NCBI RefSeq assembly: GCF_007923445.1
Contig: NZ_VOJI01000008.1
Span: 1-64,000 of the forward strand
Length of the DNA stretch: 64,000 bases
From: Puniceibacterium confluentis
GTDB lineage: Bacteria > Pseudomonadota > Alphaproteobacteria > Rhodobacterales > Rhodobacteraceae
Direction of reading: 5' to 3'
Below, piece after piece: positions 1 to 8,492 of the stretch. The position numbers were made by a program, and so were the translations under genes. The first letter of the stretch is position 1; each line of letters begins with the position of its first letter. The notes below the pieces were generated by a model that saw only the letters and a program-made list of their open reading frames with translations, was not told the DNA's origin and searched no databases.

Positions 1-48
1 CAGGCGCGGCATTTTGGGCGGTATCTTCATGCGTGAGCGGTAACCAGT

Positions 49-180
49 TCAGAACATGCAATCAAGTTGGCAATGCCCCACCACGTCCTTGTCGAGCGCG
101 TCGAATACCTCGGCGCCGCCCATGGTCACGGCGGTCGCGCAAATGCCCGGGCAGCACCCCGCCAAGGTCCTGATCCCTAC
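49..180 (-). pseudogene. possible remnant of a TRAP-type binding protein
   Basis: A short minus-strand open stretch ends with TGA at 49-51. It reads TMGGAEVFDALDKDVVG, which resembles the GAEVFxALxxGVVDG segment of DctP-type TRAP solute-binding proteins. Nothing before or after it continues the family, so if real it is a fragment of about 40 residues. The match is short and could be chance. The rest of 1-420 contains no convincing gene. Confidence 0.22.
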
Positions 181-419
181 GGCTTCTCCGCCCCTTGGCC
201 ACTGCAAGCGCTTTTCACTTTTCCTATGGGTTCCGACGGGGTTTGAACTATCGCCCCGGCGATCCCCCCATGTAGGTCATAGGAAAGGCTCTGACGCGTT
301 CCTGGCGGCCGGACCTTTCCCGAACGAAAGACGCAAACATGCCCGGATCCCATGCGGTCGAACAACGCATCATCGACCGGACACCCGCCATCAAAGCTGG
401 TGCCGACGGGCTGGCCCAC

Positions 420-502
420 TGTCTGCAAAGGACAGACAGCAGCTATTCAAAGACAACGCGCGGCGGGTCTATCCGCGGCGGAACAAGGTCCTGACGGCCT
501 GA
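420..502 (+). pseudogene. 3' remnant of a LigJ-type 4-oxalomesaconate hydratase
   Basis: The last 27 codons before a TGA stop read LSAKDRQQLFKDNARRVYPR followed by a short tail. This matches the C-terminal signature of LigJ-type amidohydrolases (compare MIFEDNVRAVYPRLDAEL at the end of the intact gene at 9380-10408). No upstream amidohydrolase sequence such as the metal-binding HxH motif can be found in any frame, so only the 3' end survives. It stops 12 bp before the aldolase gene, which suggests an ancestral hydratase-aldolase operon whose first gene was deleted. Confidence 0.55.
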
Positions 503-514
503 GGGAGAGTAGAC

Positions 515-1366
515 ATGACCAGACTTAACGCAGTGATCGGCGCATTCGAGCGGGGCGAGCGCGCCTTTGGCACCTTTGCACCGGCAAGCATGGAATCGGC
601 CCTCTGGGTGACCGGCGCGCCCTATGATGGCGTGATCTACGAAATGGAGCACCGGCCCTGGGATCCGTCGGGGCTGCGCGACACGCTGCAATGGATGCTG
701 AACCGCCGGCAGATCCTGGAACGCGGCACTGCCGCACCCGGTGTCACGCCGATCTGCCGGATTCCGGCCAACGGTGGCGAAATGAACCAGTTCCTGGCCA
801 AGCAGGCGCTCGACATGGGTGTGTTCGGTGTCGTCTGGCCGCATGTCTCGGACGCGGAACAGGCCGCCAATGCAGTCAGCGCCTGCCGGTATCCGCGCCT
901 GAAGTCGGCGCCGCTGTACGAGCCTCCGGGCATCCGCGGCGACAGCCCGGGCACGGCGGCGCGGTACTGGGGGATCACCAACAAGGAATATTATAAAAAA
1001 GCCGACGTCTGGCCGCTCGACCCCGAGGGCGAAATCCTGACGATCCTGATGATCGAGGATTCCGGTGGGATCGACAACCTCGAAGAAATCCTGAAGGTGC
1101 CCGGCGTCGGGGCCGTGCTTATCGGCGAGGGTGATCTGAGCCAGGAACTGGGCCACCCACGCGACTTCGACCACCCCGACGTGGTCAAGGCGATGGATTA
1201 CATCGTCCAGACCTGCAAGGCGCATGGCGTCAAGGTGGGGCATCCGCATACCGGTGCAAAGAACCTTGAAAAGGTGGTGGAATGGGGCTTTGACCTGATG
1301 CTTGCGTCCCCGGTTCGCAGCTTTGGCACACTCGAAAATGGCCGCAAGCTGACCGGACGGGGCTGA
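515..1366 (+). CDS. HpcH/HpaI-family class II aldolase
   Basis: A 283-residue cytoplasmic protein of the HpcH/HpaI aldolase/citrate-lyase family, which cleaves or forms C-C bonds of 2-oxo acids, releasing pyruvate or a related oxoacid. Visible family marks are the N-terminal FGTFAPASMESALWV strand, EMEHRPWDP, the metal-ligand strand ILMIEDSGGIDNLEEI and IGEGDLSQELG near residues 205-215, where the Glu and Asp ligands are expected. The start follows GAGGGAGA nine bases upstream. It sits just after a LigJ-like remnant, and such aldolases finish meta-cleavage pathways. The extended insert around residues 125-160 differs from classic HpaI, so the substrate is unknown. A convergent inverted repeat at 1404-1431 separates it from the chromate transporter genes. 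Confidence 0.85.
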   Translation: MTRLNAVIGAFERGERAFGTFAPASMESALWVTGAPYDGVIYEMEHRPWDPSGLRDTLQWMLNRRQILERGTAAPGVTPICRIPANGGEMNQFLAKQALDMGVFGVVWPHVSDAEQAANAVSACRYPRLKSAPLYEPPGIRGDSPGTAARYWGITNKEYYKKADVWPLDPEGEILTILMIEDSGGIDNLEEILKVPGVGAVLIGEGDLSQELGHPRDFDHPDVVKAMDYIVQTCKAHGVKVGHPHTGAKNLEKVVEWGFDLMLASPVRSFGTLENGRKLTGRG

Positions 1367-1403
1367 CTTCACTCGCCCGGAGTGACCCGGCGGGCAACGC
1401 CAC

Positions 1404-1431
1404 CCGGCGCGACATGTCAGTGTTGCGCCGG
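1404..1431. terminator. inverted repeat between convergent genes
   Basis: CCGGCGC at 1404-1410 pairs with GCGCCGG at 1425-1431 around a 14-base loop. It lies between the ends of the aldolase and the chromate transporter operon. There is no T-run on either side, so termination is an inference from position. Confidence 0.35.
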
Positions 1432-1532
1432 ATCGGGCACGAATGTGCTGCGCCCAGCATCGGCGCGGACAGACAACACAGATACGAAACCGCAGGCAAG
1501 CTCTTGCCCGCAGGGGTGACCCGGTAGCGTCG

Positions 1533-2066
1533 TCAGGCCAGGACCGTATCGTAGATCAGGAACAGGCCCGCGCCGGACAGGATCAGCAGGATCGGATTGA
1601 TCCGGGTGCGCATCAACACGGCAGCAGAGACGAAGGCCAGCCCGCGCGCCGCCCAGCCGCCATTCAGTGACTGAAGCAACACGAACACCGCGGCGAGGAT
1701 CAGTCCGGCGGCAATGGGGCGCAGGCCCAGTTCCATGGCGTTGAGAAAAGTCGCCCCCCGGTAGCGGGACCAGATCGCGGCGACACCGTACATCATCAGT
1801 GCGGTGGGCAGAAAAAGCGCAAGCGTTGCGACCAGCGCACCGGGAAGGCCGGCAATTTCCCAGCCGAGCAGAGCCACGAACAGCGACCCCGGCCCAGGCG
1901 CAAGTCGCGACACGGCAAAGGCCTCGACGAATTGTGTCTCGTCCAGCCAGCTGTGCACCTCGACCACCTGATAATGTATGTCGGCAATGGCGCTGGACCC
2001 GCCCCCGATGGTGCCGAACGACAATGGCCCAAAGACTGCGGCCAGATCCCAAAGAACATCCTTCAT
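1533..2066 (-). CDS. chromate transporter, second half (short-chain CHR)
   Basis: A 177-residue membrane protein of the CHR family, one of two half-size ChrA-like subunits that together form the chromate efflux unit. The N-terminal FGTIGGGSSAIADIHYQVVE and FVEAFAVSRLAPGPGSLF segments are the CHR hallmarks, followed by five or six hydrophobic helices. ATG at 2066 overlaps the TGA of the upstream half by four bases (ATGA), which favours this start over the one 27 bases upstream and implies translational coupling. Bidomain ChrA proteins are about 400 residues; split pairs like this one are known. The true substrate could be another oxyanion. Confidence 0.87.
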   Translation of the reverse strand: MKDVLWDLAAVFGPLSFGTIGGGSSAIADIHYQVVEVHSWLDETQFVEAFAVSRLAPGPGSLFVALLGWEIAGLPGALVATLALFLPTALMMYGVAAIWSRYRGATFLNAMELGLRPIAAGLILAAVFVLLQSLNGGWAARGLAFVSAAVLMRTRINPILLILSGAGLFLIYDTVLA

Positions 2067-2635
2067 GGTTTGCCGCGCCGCAGGCGGACCCATTCAAGCG
2101 TCACACTGACGCTGCCAAGGCCGATCACAACCCATAGCAGCGGAACGTGCAGCCAGACGACGGCAAGGAAACTGATCACCATGATCGCAACGGGCAGCAC
2201 CTGCCGGCGCAGGTGAAGAACCATCGTCACGCCCAGATGCATGGGCAGGCCGACCGCAGCCGCCGCCGCGCCGACAAGCGCGACCTGCACCGGGCCGACA
2301 TCTGTCAGTGTCCCGAACAGGATACCCAGCAGGATGATCAGCGTGGTCGCGGGCAGCAGAATCCCCAGCACTCCGATAACCGAGCCGATCGTGCCGTGCA
2401 GGCGATAGCCGATCCAGATCGACATGTTGGTGACGTTGATCCCGGGCAGGGCCTGCGCCACCGCAAGGCCGTTCAGGAATTCTTCGCGTCCGATCCACTG
2501 GCGGGTTTCGACAAACTCGCGCAGCAGCCAGCCGCTGAGGCCGCCGCCAAAACTGGTCAGGCCAATTCGCGCGAAGGCCATGAACAGTTGAAGCAAGGTC
2601 GGCGGTGGGATCTGGAGTTTGGCAGGCATCTGCAT
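2063..2635 (-). CDS. chromate transporter, first half (short-chain CHR)
   Basis: A 190-residue inner-membrane protein, the first of a pair of short CHR-family subunits. It carries FGGGLSGWLLREFVETRQW near residues 29-47 and the conserved GLAVAQALPGINVTNMSIWI segment, then hydrophobic helices to the C-terminus. The pair is predicted to export chromate in exchange for protons or sulfate. It overlaps the second half by four bases. The pair stands alone between the aldolase and the TctC gene without a ChrB regulator. Its presence in a catabolic island may reflect plasmid-borne metal resistance or use for a different anion. Confidence 0.88.
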   Translation of the reverse strand: MQMPAKLQIPPPTLLQLFMAFARIGLTSFGGGLSGWLLREFVETRQWIGREEFLNGLAVAQALPGINVTNMSIWIGYRLHGTIGSVIGVLGILLPATTLIILLGILFGTLTDVGPVQVALVGAAAAAVGLPMHLGVTMVLHLRRQVLPVAIMVISFLAVVWLHVPLLWVVIGLGSVSVTLEWVRLRRGKP

Positions 2636-2774
2636 CCGGGCTGTCGCATCCTTGTTCGCGGGCGCGCTCCCAGGTCGCGGTCAGCTACCCGGGAGCCCTG
2701 GACTGTTCCCTGACGTGCAGCGGGCGGAGCACAATCTCCGCCCGATTGAGGTGGTGAAACTTACGCTCCGGACA

Positions 2775-3812
2775 TCAGTCCTGGGCTTTGACCAGTTTGC
2801 GTACCTTGTCGAGGACCGGTTCGGGGGTCGCATACAAATCCTTGACGATATCATCGACCCGCTGGCCGCTGATCGGTTCCAGCGACGAATTCAGCTCTTT
2901 CATGCGCGCGATGAACTCGGGATCGGCCATGGTATCGTCAAAGGCCTTGCGCAACGCGGCGATCCGGTCGGCCGGAACCTTGTTCGAGACGGCAATCGGG
3001 CGGCCCGAGTCGAAGGGCAGGATGAGGAAGTTGATCAGGCTTTTGACCTCGTCCTCCATCGGCGTGTCGTTAAAGTTCTTCAGATCGGGGAATTCCGGCG
3101 GGTTCTCCCAAGCCATGTTAAAGATGACTTTGAGCCTGCCGTCGGCGATCCACTCGGCCTCGTTTCCGGCGGTGAGGTTGTTGGCTGTCGCGGCTTTGCC
3201 ATCGACCTCGCCACGCTCCATGGCGATGCCGACTTCTTCCGAGCCGGTGTATCCGTGGATGATCTTGAATTTGCCGCCCAGATATTCGTTGATCAGCGCA
3301 GGCAGCGTCCGGTTTTCGTTGGAGAACCCAGTCGCGCCAAGGATCATCGTCTTCGAAAACATTTCTTCGAAACTTTGCACCGGCGAAGTATTCCAGGCGA
3401 CAATAGTATAGAAAACGCGGTTCATGCTCCCCAGCCAGGCCATTTCGCGCGGGTCGAAGTTTTCGGAATCGCCTTCCAGAAGCGAGGTGTAGAGGTTGTT
3501 GCGTTGCAGAAATCCGATGACGGTTCCGTCCGTCTTCTCGGCATTCTGAAGTTGGACCGCAGCCACCATGCCGCCGGCACCGGACTTGTTCACCGGCACA
3601 ATCGTCGGATTGCCCGGAATGAACTTGCCCATGTGCTCGGCCAGTTGGCGACCGAAGAAATCCGAAGATCCACCCGGCGATGCGCTGATCAGCAGCGTGA
3701 TGGTCTTGTCCTTGTAAAAGTCCGCAACGGTATCTTGCGCCTGCGCGACCCCGCTCAGAGCCATGCCCGCAATTGCGGCCACGCCAAAGGCAATTCCCAG
3801 TTTCAGGTTCAT
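2775..3812 (-). CDS. TTT-family solute-binding protein (TctC/Bug)
   Basis: A 345-residue periplasmic binding protein of the tripartite tricarboxylate transporter family. The signal peptide ends at GVAQA|QDT around residue 25. The mature protein starts with the typical KTITLLISASPGGSSDFFGR strand and contains VNKSGAGGMVAA, the carboxylate-contact region of Bug proteins. It probably delivers a carboxylated (aromatic or tricarboxylic) substrate to the TctA-TctB fusion encoded at 12817-14874, the only TTT membrane component here. It is divergent from the first Pht5-like gene across a 310-bp gap. A second, broken paralogue lies at 24692-25515. Confidence 0.9.
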   Translation of the reverse strand: MNLKLGIAFGVAAIAGMALSGVAQAQDTVADFYKDKTITLLISASPGGSSDFFGRQLAEHMGKFIPGNPTIVPVNKSGAGGMVAAVQLQNAEKTDGTVIGFLQRNNLYTSLLEGDSENFDPREMAWLGSMNRVFYTIVAWNTSPVQSFEEMFSKTMILGATGFSNENRTLPALINEYLGGKFKIIHGYTGSEEVGIAMERGEVDGKAATANNLTAGNEAEWIADGRLKVIFNMAWENPPEFPDLKNFNDTPMEDEVKSLINFLILPFDSGRPIAVSNKVPADRIAALRKAFDDTMADPEFIARMKELNSSLEPISGQRVDDIVKDLYATPEPVLDKVRKLVKAQD

Positions 3813-4122
3813 CAGTAATCCCTCCCATTTGTTGTGTCGTTTCTTGCGGCGTCAGTCGTGCGCGGATCTTCGCAATTTCAACCTTGGTTCAAGATACTCG
3901 TTGATCAGGTAATACTGGATCTTCGGCACGTGGCGCGCGGTTCCTAATATCTATCGGGGCGGCGGCATTCGGGAAAGCGCGGGTCCGCGAAACTGATACC
4001 GCGGGCAGGCATTCAGATAGGTTGCTTGCCGCCCTGCCAGTCTAGGTAAATGTGACGATCCGGCCCGGCCTGCCCGTGTCCGGACCTCAAACCCAAGCCA
4101 ATACGACGCAGGAGACAGAGCC
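3813..4122. promoter_or_regulatory. divergent promoter region, tctC / Pht5-like gene A
   Basis: This 310-bp gap separates two outward-reading genes, so it must hold at least two promoters. CCTTGGTTCAAGAT at about 3880-3894 contains a small inverted repeat (CTTG-GTT-CAAG) of the T-N-A type used by LysR regulators. I see no other gene or RNA in it. Confidence 0.4.
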
Positions 4123-5118
4123 TTGGCCAACAGAAAATATACGATCTCGATGCGGTCCGCCGGCTATTTGACACCGCTCAAGACCGGCGAAGTCACAATT
4201 CCTGGCGTGGACCTCGATTTTGTCGAAGTTGAACCGCAGATCGCGGCCTTTCGACGGATGATCCGCGATACCGAGTTCGACATCTGCGAACTGGCCTCGA
4301 CGACCTACTTCATCGCCCGGTCGCTGGGCAAACCCTTCAAGGCGCTGCCTGTCTTCTTCAACCGCCGGTTCCACCATTCCAGCATTCTGGTCCGCCCCGG
4401 CTCGGGTATCGAGACACCAAAGGACATCGAGGGCAAACGGTTCGGTGTCCGCGCCTATTCGGTGACCACCGGCGTCTGGACCCGGGGCGTGCTGCAGAAC
4501 GAATATGGCGTCGATCCCGACAAGGTGACCTGGTACTATGACGACGAGGACCACGTTCAGGAACTGCAACTGCCCGACAATGTGATCAAAGTGCCGGACG
4601 GCAAGTCGCTTGTGTCGATGATGGCCGGGGGCGAGCTGGACATTGCCATGGACGGCAATGCCGGGATCGGGCGTCAGGGCAAGCCGAAGGCGGGCTGGAA
4701 CGACACGTCCAAGCCCTCGACCGACAGCTATCACGAACTTATTCCAGACGCTTTCGAGCGCGAAAAAGAGTGGTTCAACCGCACCGGAATCTATCCCTGC
4801 CATCCGACCCTGGTCATCAAGGATGAAGTTGCGGCCAGAGATCCGGAACTGGCAGGAAAACTGTTCCGGGGTTTGCAGGAAGCCAAGGACCTCTACCTCG
4901 CGCGCCTGCGCAGTGGCGAGGCAACTGGCAAAAAGGACAAGGAACTGCTGAAGCTGACCGAGATTGTCGGTCCCGACCCCCTGCCCTACGGGCTGGAAGA
5001 GAACCGACCGGCGATTGAGGCACTGATGAAATACGCGGTACAGCAGAAGCTGATATCCGGGCCGATTCCGATGGAAGACTTGTTCTTCGATCTGGATTCG
5101 ATCAGGGCAACAGCCTGA
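4123..5118 (+). CDS. 4,5-dihydroxyphthalate decarboxylase-like protein, paralogue A
   Basis: A 331-residue protein of the Pht5/4,5-dihydroxyphthalate decarboxylase family, which has a periplasmic-binding-protein-like fold but acts in the cytoplasm; no signal peptide is visible. Family marks are FDICELASTTYFIARSLGK, PVFFNRRFHHSSILVRPGS, the GVRAYSVTTGVWTRGVLQ segment and the C-terminal DPLPYGLEENRPAIEALM. The reaction expected is removal of a ring carboxylate from a dihydroxylated aromatic diacid. It begins a plus-strand run with an MFS transporter and an esterase. Two further paralogues lie at 7478-8458 and 10452-11351. Three family members may divide substrates or form a hetero-oligomer. Substrate is not provable from sequence. 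Confidence 0.8.
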   Translation: MANRKYTISMRSAGYLTPLKTGEVTIPGVDLDFVEVEPQIAAFRRMIRDTEFDICELASTTYFIARSLGKPFKALPVFFNRRFHHSSILVRPGSGIETPKDIEGKRFGVRAYSVTTGVWTRGVLQNEYGVDPDKVTWYYDDEDHVQELQLPDNVIKVPDGKSLVSMMAGGELDIAMDGNAGIGRQGKPKAGWNDTSKPSTDSYHELIPDAFEREKEWFNRTGIYPCHPTLVIKDEVAARDPELAGKLFRGLQEAKDLYLARLRSGEATGKKDKELLKLTEIVGPDPLPYGLEENRPAIEALMKYAVQQKLISGPIPMEDLFFDLDSIRATA

Positions 5119-5242
5119 CACCGGGCGTGCCGACCGGGCGCGGCACTGCGGGCCGCGTCGAACTTCTTTGCAGCGGGCCCCCGGCGCGCCGCGCTGGTCT
5201 TATTGTCCCGGCCACAATGGCCGGGGTTGTGCAGTCGAGCTC

Positions 5243-6487
5243 ATGACCCTTTCCGATACCGCCGAAACCACTCCCGCCAGCGGGACCTCTGTCGGATCCA
5301 ACCCGGATTTCCGCCGCTATATCGTTGCGCGGTTCATCTGGGTGATGGCCACGCAGATCACCAACATTGCCGTCGGCTGGCTGGTTTACGATGTCTCGCA
5401 AAGTGCGTTGGCGCTGGGTCTGGTCGGGCTGGCAGCCTTTGCGCCGAGACTCGTCGTCGTCTTCGTTTCGGGCCTGGTGTCGGACCGGTTCGACCGCCGG
5501 CTGGTAATCTGTTCGTGCTTTGCCGTAAATGCCTTGGCGGGACTGGCACTGATGCTGGTCGCGACCAGTGATCCGGTGCCTCTGGGGTGGGTCTATGTGA
5601 TCTTCACCTTTTCCGGCACCGCGCGCGGCTTTGCCGGGCCTGCGGTACAGTCGCTGACACCGACACTGGTCAGCCGCGATCACCTGAGCCGGGCGCTCAG
5701 CCTGACGGCATCGGTGTCGCAGACGGCGGTGATCGTGGGTCCGGCTCTGGGCGGGCTGCTGTATACCTTTGGCCCGATCGCACCATTTTCGGTCGCGGTC
5801 ATGGGATTTCTTGTCGCGATCGCGCTGCTGCTGACCATCGCGCCCCGCGGGTCCGCCTCTGGCAAGGCGCCGGTCAAACTGTCTGACGTTTTCGCAGGTT
5901 TTGTGTTCATCCGCCGCCGTCCGATCATCCTCGGGGCGATCTCGCTCGACATGATGTCGGTGTTGTTCGGCGGGGTGGTGGCGCTTCTGCCGATTGTCGC
6001 CGCCGATGTGCTCGAGATCGGGCCGTCCGGTCTTGGCATTCTGCGGTCGATGCCGGCGGTCGGCGCAGTCATGGTCAGCGCCTGGCTCAGCTACATGCCG
6101 ATCCGCCGGCACGCCGGGCCAAAGCTGTTCGGCGCGGTGATCGTGTTCGGGCTGGCGACCATCTGTTTCGGGTTGTCGAGCAACCTCATCCTGTCGCTGT
6201 TGATGCTCTGGATCATCGGAGCCTCGGATGTGATCAGTGTGGTGATCCGCCAGACACTGGTGCAGGGCGACACGCCGAACGAGATCCGCGGGCGGGTGTC
6301 GGCGGTCAATTCGCTGTTCCTGGGCGCGTCAAACGAATTGGGAGAGTTCGAATCCGGGGCCACGGCAGCGCTGTTCGGACTGGTGCCGGCAATTGTGCTC
6401 GGCGGCATCGGCACAATCTCGGTCGCGGTGCTCTGGGCCCTGATGTTTCCACAGCTCCGAAAACGCGACGCTCTGGTCGATCCGTGA
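5243..6487 (+). CDS. MFS transporter (EntS/MFS_3 type)
   Basis: A 414-residue major facilitator with about twelve hydrophobic helices. The loop after helix 2 reads GLVSDRFDRRLVI, the MFS motif A, and the second half has IRGRVSAVNSLFLGASNELG, typical of the MFS_3 group that includes EntS-like exporters. ATG at 5243 is chosen because the upstream open frame lacks family sequence. It lies 124 bp after paralogue A and its stop overlaps the leader of the esterase gene. It may import the aromatic substrate or export an intermediate. Confidence 0.85.
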   Translation: MTLSDTAETTPASGTSVGSNPDFRRYIVARFIWVMATQITNIAVGWLVYDVSQSALALGLVGLAAFAPRLVVVFVSGLVSDRFDRRLVICSCFAVNALAGLALMLVATSDPVPLGWVYVIFTFSGTARGFAGPAVQSLTPTLVSRDHLSRALSLTASVSQTAVIVGPALGGLLYTFGPIAPFSVAVMGFLVAIALLLTIAPRGSASGKAPVKLSDVFAGFVFIRRRPIILGAISLDMMSVLFGGVVALLPIVAADVLEIGPSGLGILRSMPAVGAVMVSAWLSYMPIRRHAGPKLFGAVIVFGLATICFGLSSNLILSLLMLWIIGASDVISVVIRQTLVQGDTPNEIRGRVSAVNSLFLGASNELGEFESGATAALFGLVPAIVLGGIGTISVAVLWALMFPQLRKRDALVDP

Positions 6488-6516
6488 CCGAGCGTTGCAC
6501 ACCAAGGGAGAATCCA

Positions 6517-7389
6517 ATGTACACTGTGACCACCGAAGAATTTGATCACCTGACCCTCGGTGATCTTTCGCTGCGGGCGCGGATCTATCGCCCCGCGGGC
6601 GATGGGCCATTCCCCGCATATGTCGATCTGCATGGCGGCGCCTGGTTCAAAGGCGGCTATGCCAACAACGATCCCATCAATCGGGCGCTTGCCGCACGCG
6701 GCGTGGTGGTGATGGCCGCCGACTACCGGTTGCCGCCCGAGGGCACCTATCCGGCCTCTGTTGCAGACGCCAACCATGCCGTGCGCTGGCTGAAACTGAA
6801 CGCCGCGCGGTTCGGGACGCGCGCCGATATGGTCGGGATCATGGGCACGTCTGCGGGCGGCCATCTGGCGGTACTGACGGCGTTGAAACCCTTCGATCCC
6901 CGCTATGCCGCCCTGCCTCTGGAGGGCGGCGCCGGGATCGACGCCCGCGTCGCGTCGGTGGTGGCGCTCTGGCCGGTAATTTGCCCGGCAACCCGCTATC
7001 AGGAAAACCTCGAGCGCGAAGCCCGGGGCGACACCAGTCTGGCCGGGCGGGCCGGGGCGGGGCATGGTCAGATGACCTATTGGCTGAACGAGGCGACGAT
7101 GCAGGACGGCAGCCCGGTCTACGCGCTGGAACGGGGCGATCCGATCGACCTGCCCGACATGCTGTATGTGCAGGGGGCGGGCGACGCGCTGCACCTGCCC
7201 AGGAACATGGACCGGTTCATCGCGGGCTATCGCAAGGCTGGCGGTCAGGTCGAGACAGAACTGATGGAGGGCGATCATTTCGACGCACCGCGCTCGATGC
7301 CCGGGTCGGCATTGGCGCAGCGGGTGTTTGACCATATCGCCGAGTTTGCCAGTGGCGCGCGCCGGACAGGCGAGGATCCAGCGGCCTGA
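6517..7389 (+). CDS. alpha/beta-hydrolase (esterase)
   Basis: A 290-residue serine hydrolase of the carboxylesterase/HSL type. The oxyanion-hole motif DLHGGAWFKGG is near residues 35-45, the nucleophile elbow GTSAGGHLAV near residue 110, and an acidic/His end (LMEGDHFDAP) near 250, giving a complete Ser-Asp-His set. AAGGGAGA lies about seven bases before ATG 6517, which favours this start over the upstream one. It closes the plus-strand run with the Pht5-like gene A and the MFS transporter. It probably removes an ester from the incoming compound, for example a phthalate ester, but this is inference. Confidence 0.85.
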   Translation: MYTVTTEEFDHLTLGDLSLRARIYRPAGDGPFPAYVDLHGGAWFKGGYANNDPINRALAARGVVVMAADYRLPPEGTYPASVADANHAVRWLKLNAARFGTRADMVGIMGTSAGGHLAVLTALKPFDPRYAALPLEGGAGIDARVASVVALWPVICPATRYQENLEREARGDTSLAGRAGAGHGQMTYWLNEATMQDGSPVYALERGDPIDLPDMLYVQGAGDALHLPRNMDRFIAGYRKAGGQVETELMEGDHFDAPRSMPGSALAQRVFDHIAEFASGARRTGEDPAA

Positions 7390-7477
7390 TCGGCTTTTTC
7401 GTCCGCGAAGCTGCGCCGCGAAGATCGGCGAAGGTTTGACACCCCCCAGACCCGATTGGGAAAAAGTGCGCCCTGTT

Positions 7478-8458
7478 TCAGTCGAACGGCACGAATAGCT
7501 CGTCTACGGGCCGCGCCTTGTCGGCCGGGATCAGACGTTGCTGCACGGCATAGCGCATCAGCGCCTCCAGCGACGGGCGATTGGCCTCCAACCCGTAAGG
7601 CAGGGGATCGCCACCAACTACCCTGGCCTGCGCGCGATACCGGTCGTCGATCTTTTCCCGGGCGGTTCCGTCCATCAGGGCGGCGACATGGCGGCGTTTG
7701 TTCTCGGAGAGCGCATCATACAGCGCGCGGGCAAGGCCGGGTCGCGCAGCCAACACGTCGTCCCGGATCACCAGAAGAGAGTGCATCGGATAGATGCCGG
7801 TGCGGCCGAACCACTCTGCTCCTCTGTCAATGGCATCATCAACCAACTCGCGGTAGGCCGCGGTTTCGGGCGCGTCACCGGCGCGGCCAAGGCCCGCGTG
7901 GCCATCATTTGCCGCCTTGTCGGCGCGGCTGAGAAACCCGCCCTGAATGGCGCCACTGGCCATCAGCGACGACAGCGACCTTGGCGGCGCGTGCTCGACG
8001 TTCGGGGGCAGGATCAGTTGCGTGACATGTTCCTCATCATAAACCACCCAGGTCACCCGGTCATTGTCCATGCCGAATTCGTTCATAAAGACGCCGCGCG
8101 TCCAGACCCCCGTGGTGCCGGAATAGGATCGGACGCCGGCCCTTTGCCCCTCCAGCCCTTTGGGCTCGGTGATCCCGGACTCTTCACGCACGACAAAGCC
8201 GCCGTGATGGAACCGGCGTTCAAAGAACACTGGCAGGGCGGTGTAGGGCGCATGGCCGATGCACTTGGCGATGAAATAGGTGGTCGGGGCCAGTTCGCAG
8301 ACCGCGAATTCCTGCGCCCGGACCATGCGGCGAAAGGCATGGACCTGCGGCACCACCTCGATGAAATCGAGGTCGGCACCGTCCACCGGGATCAGGCCTG
8401 CCTTCAGGTCGGCGGTGTGACCATAGCTGCGCAAGGAAATCGTAATCGGGTTGGCCAT
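7478..8458 (-). CDS. 4,5-dihydroxyphthalate decarboxylase-like protein, paralogue B
   Basis: A 326-residue member of the same family as the genes at 4123 and 10452. It retains FAVCELAPTTYFIAKCIGH, PVFFERRFHHGGFVVREES, GVRSYSGTTGVWTRGVFMNE and DPLPYGLEANRPSLEALMRY. Relative to paralogue A it has a small insertion around residues 175-195 (GFLSRADKAANDGHAGLGRA) in the presumed active-site wall. It is the last gene of a four-gene minus-strand operon (10452 to 7478) with 32-43 bp gaps. No signal peptide is seen, so it should be cytoplasmic. Confidence 0.8.
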   Translation of the reverse strand: MANPITISLRSYGHTADLKAGLIPVDGADLDFIEVVPQVHAFRRMVRAQEFAVCELAPTTYFIAKCIGHAPYTALPVFFERRFHHGGFVVREESGITEPKGLEGQRAGVRSYSGTTGVWTRGVFMNEFGMDNDRVTWVVYDEEHVTQLILPPNVEHAPPRSLSSLMASGAIQGGFLSRADKAANDGHAGLGRAGDAPETAAYRELVDDAIDRGAEWFGRTGIYPMHSLLVIRDDVLAARPGLARALYDALSENKRRHVAALMDGTAREKIDDRYRAQARVVGGDPLPYGLEANRPSLEALMRYAVQQRLIPADKARPVDELFVPFD

Positions 8459-8492
8459 TGCAGCCTCCGTTCGACGCGGGGAAAACCGGAAG

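Noticed and set aside
177-428. Small minus-strand open frame of 83 codons
   Set aside because: No ribosome site, no resemblance to any family, and it overlaps the LigJ remnant on the other strand.
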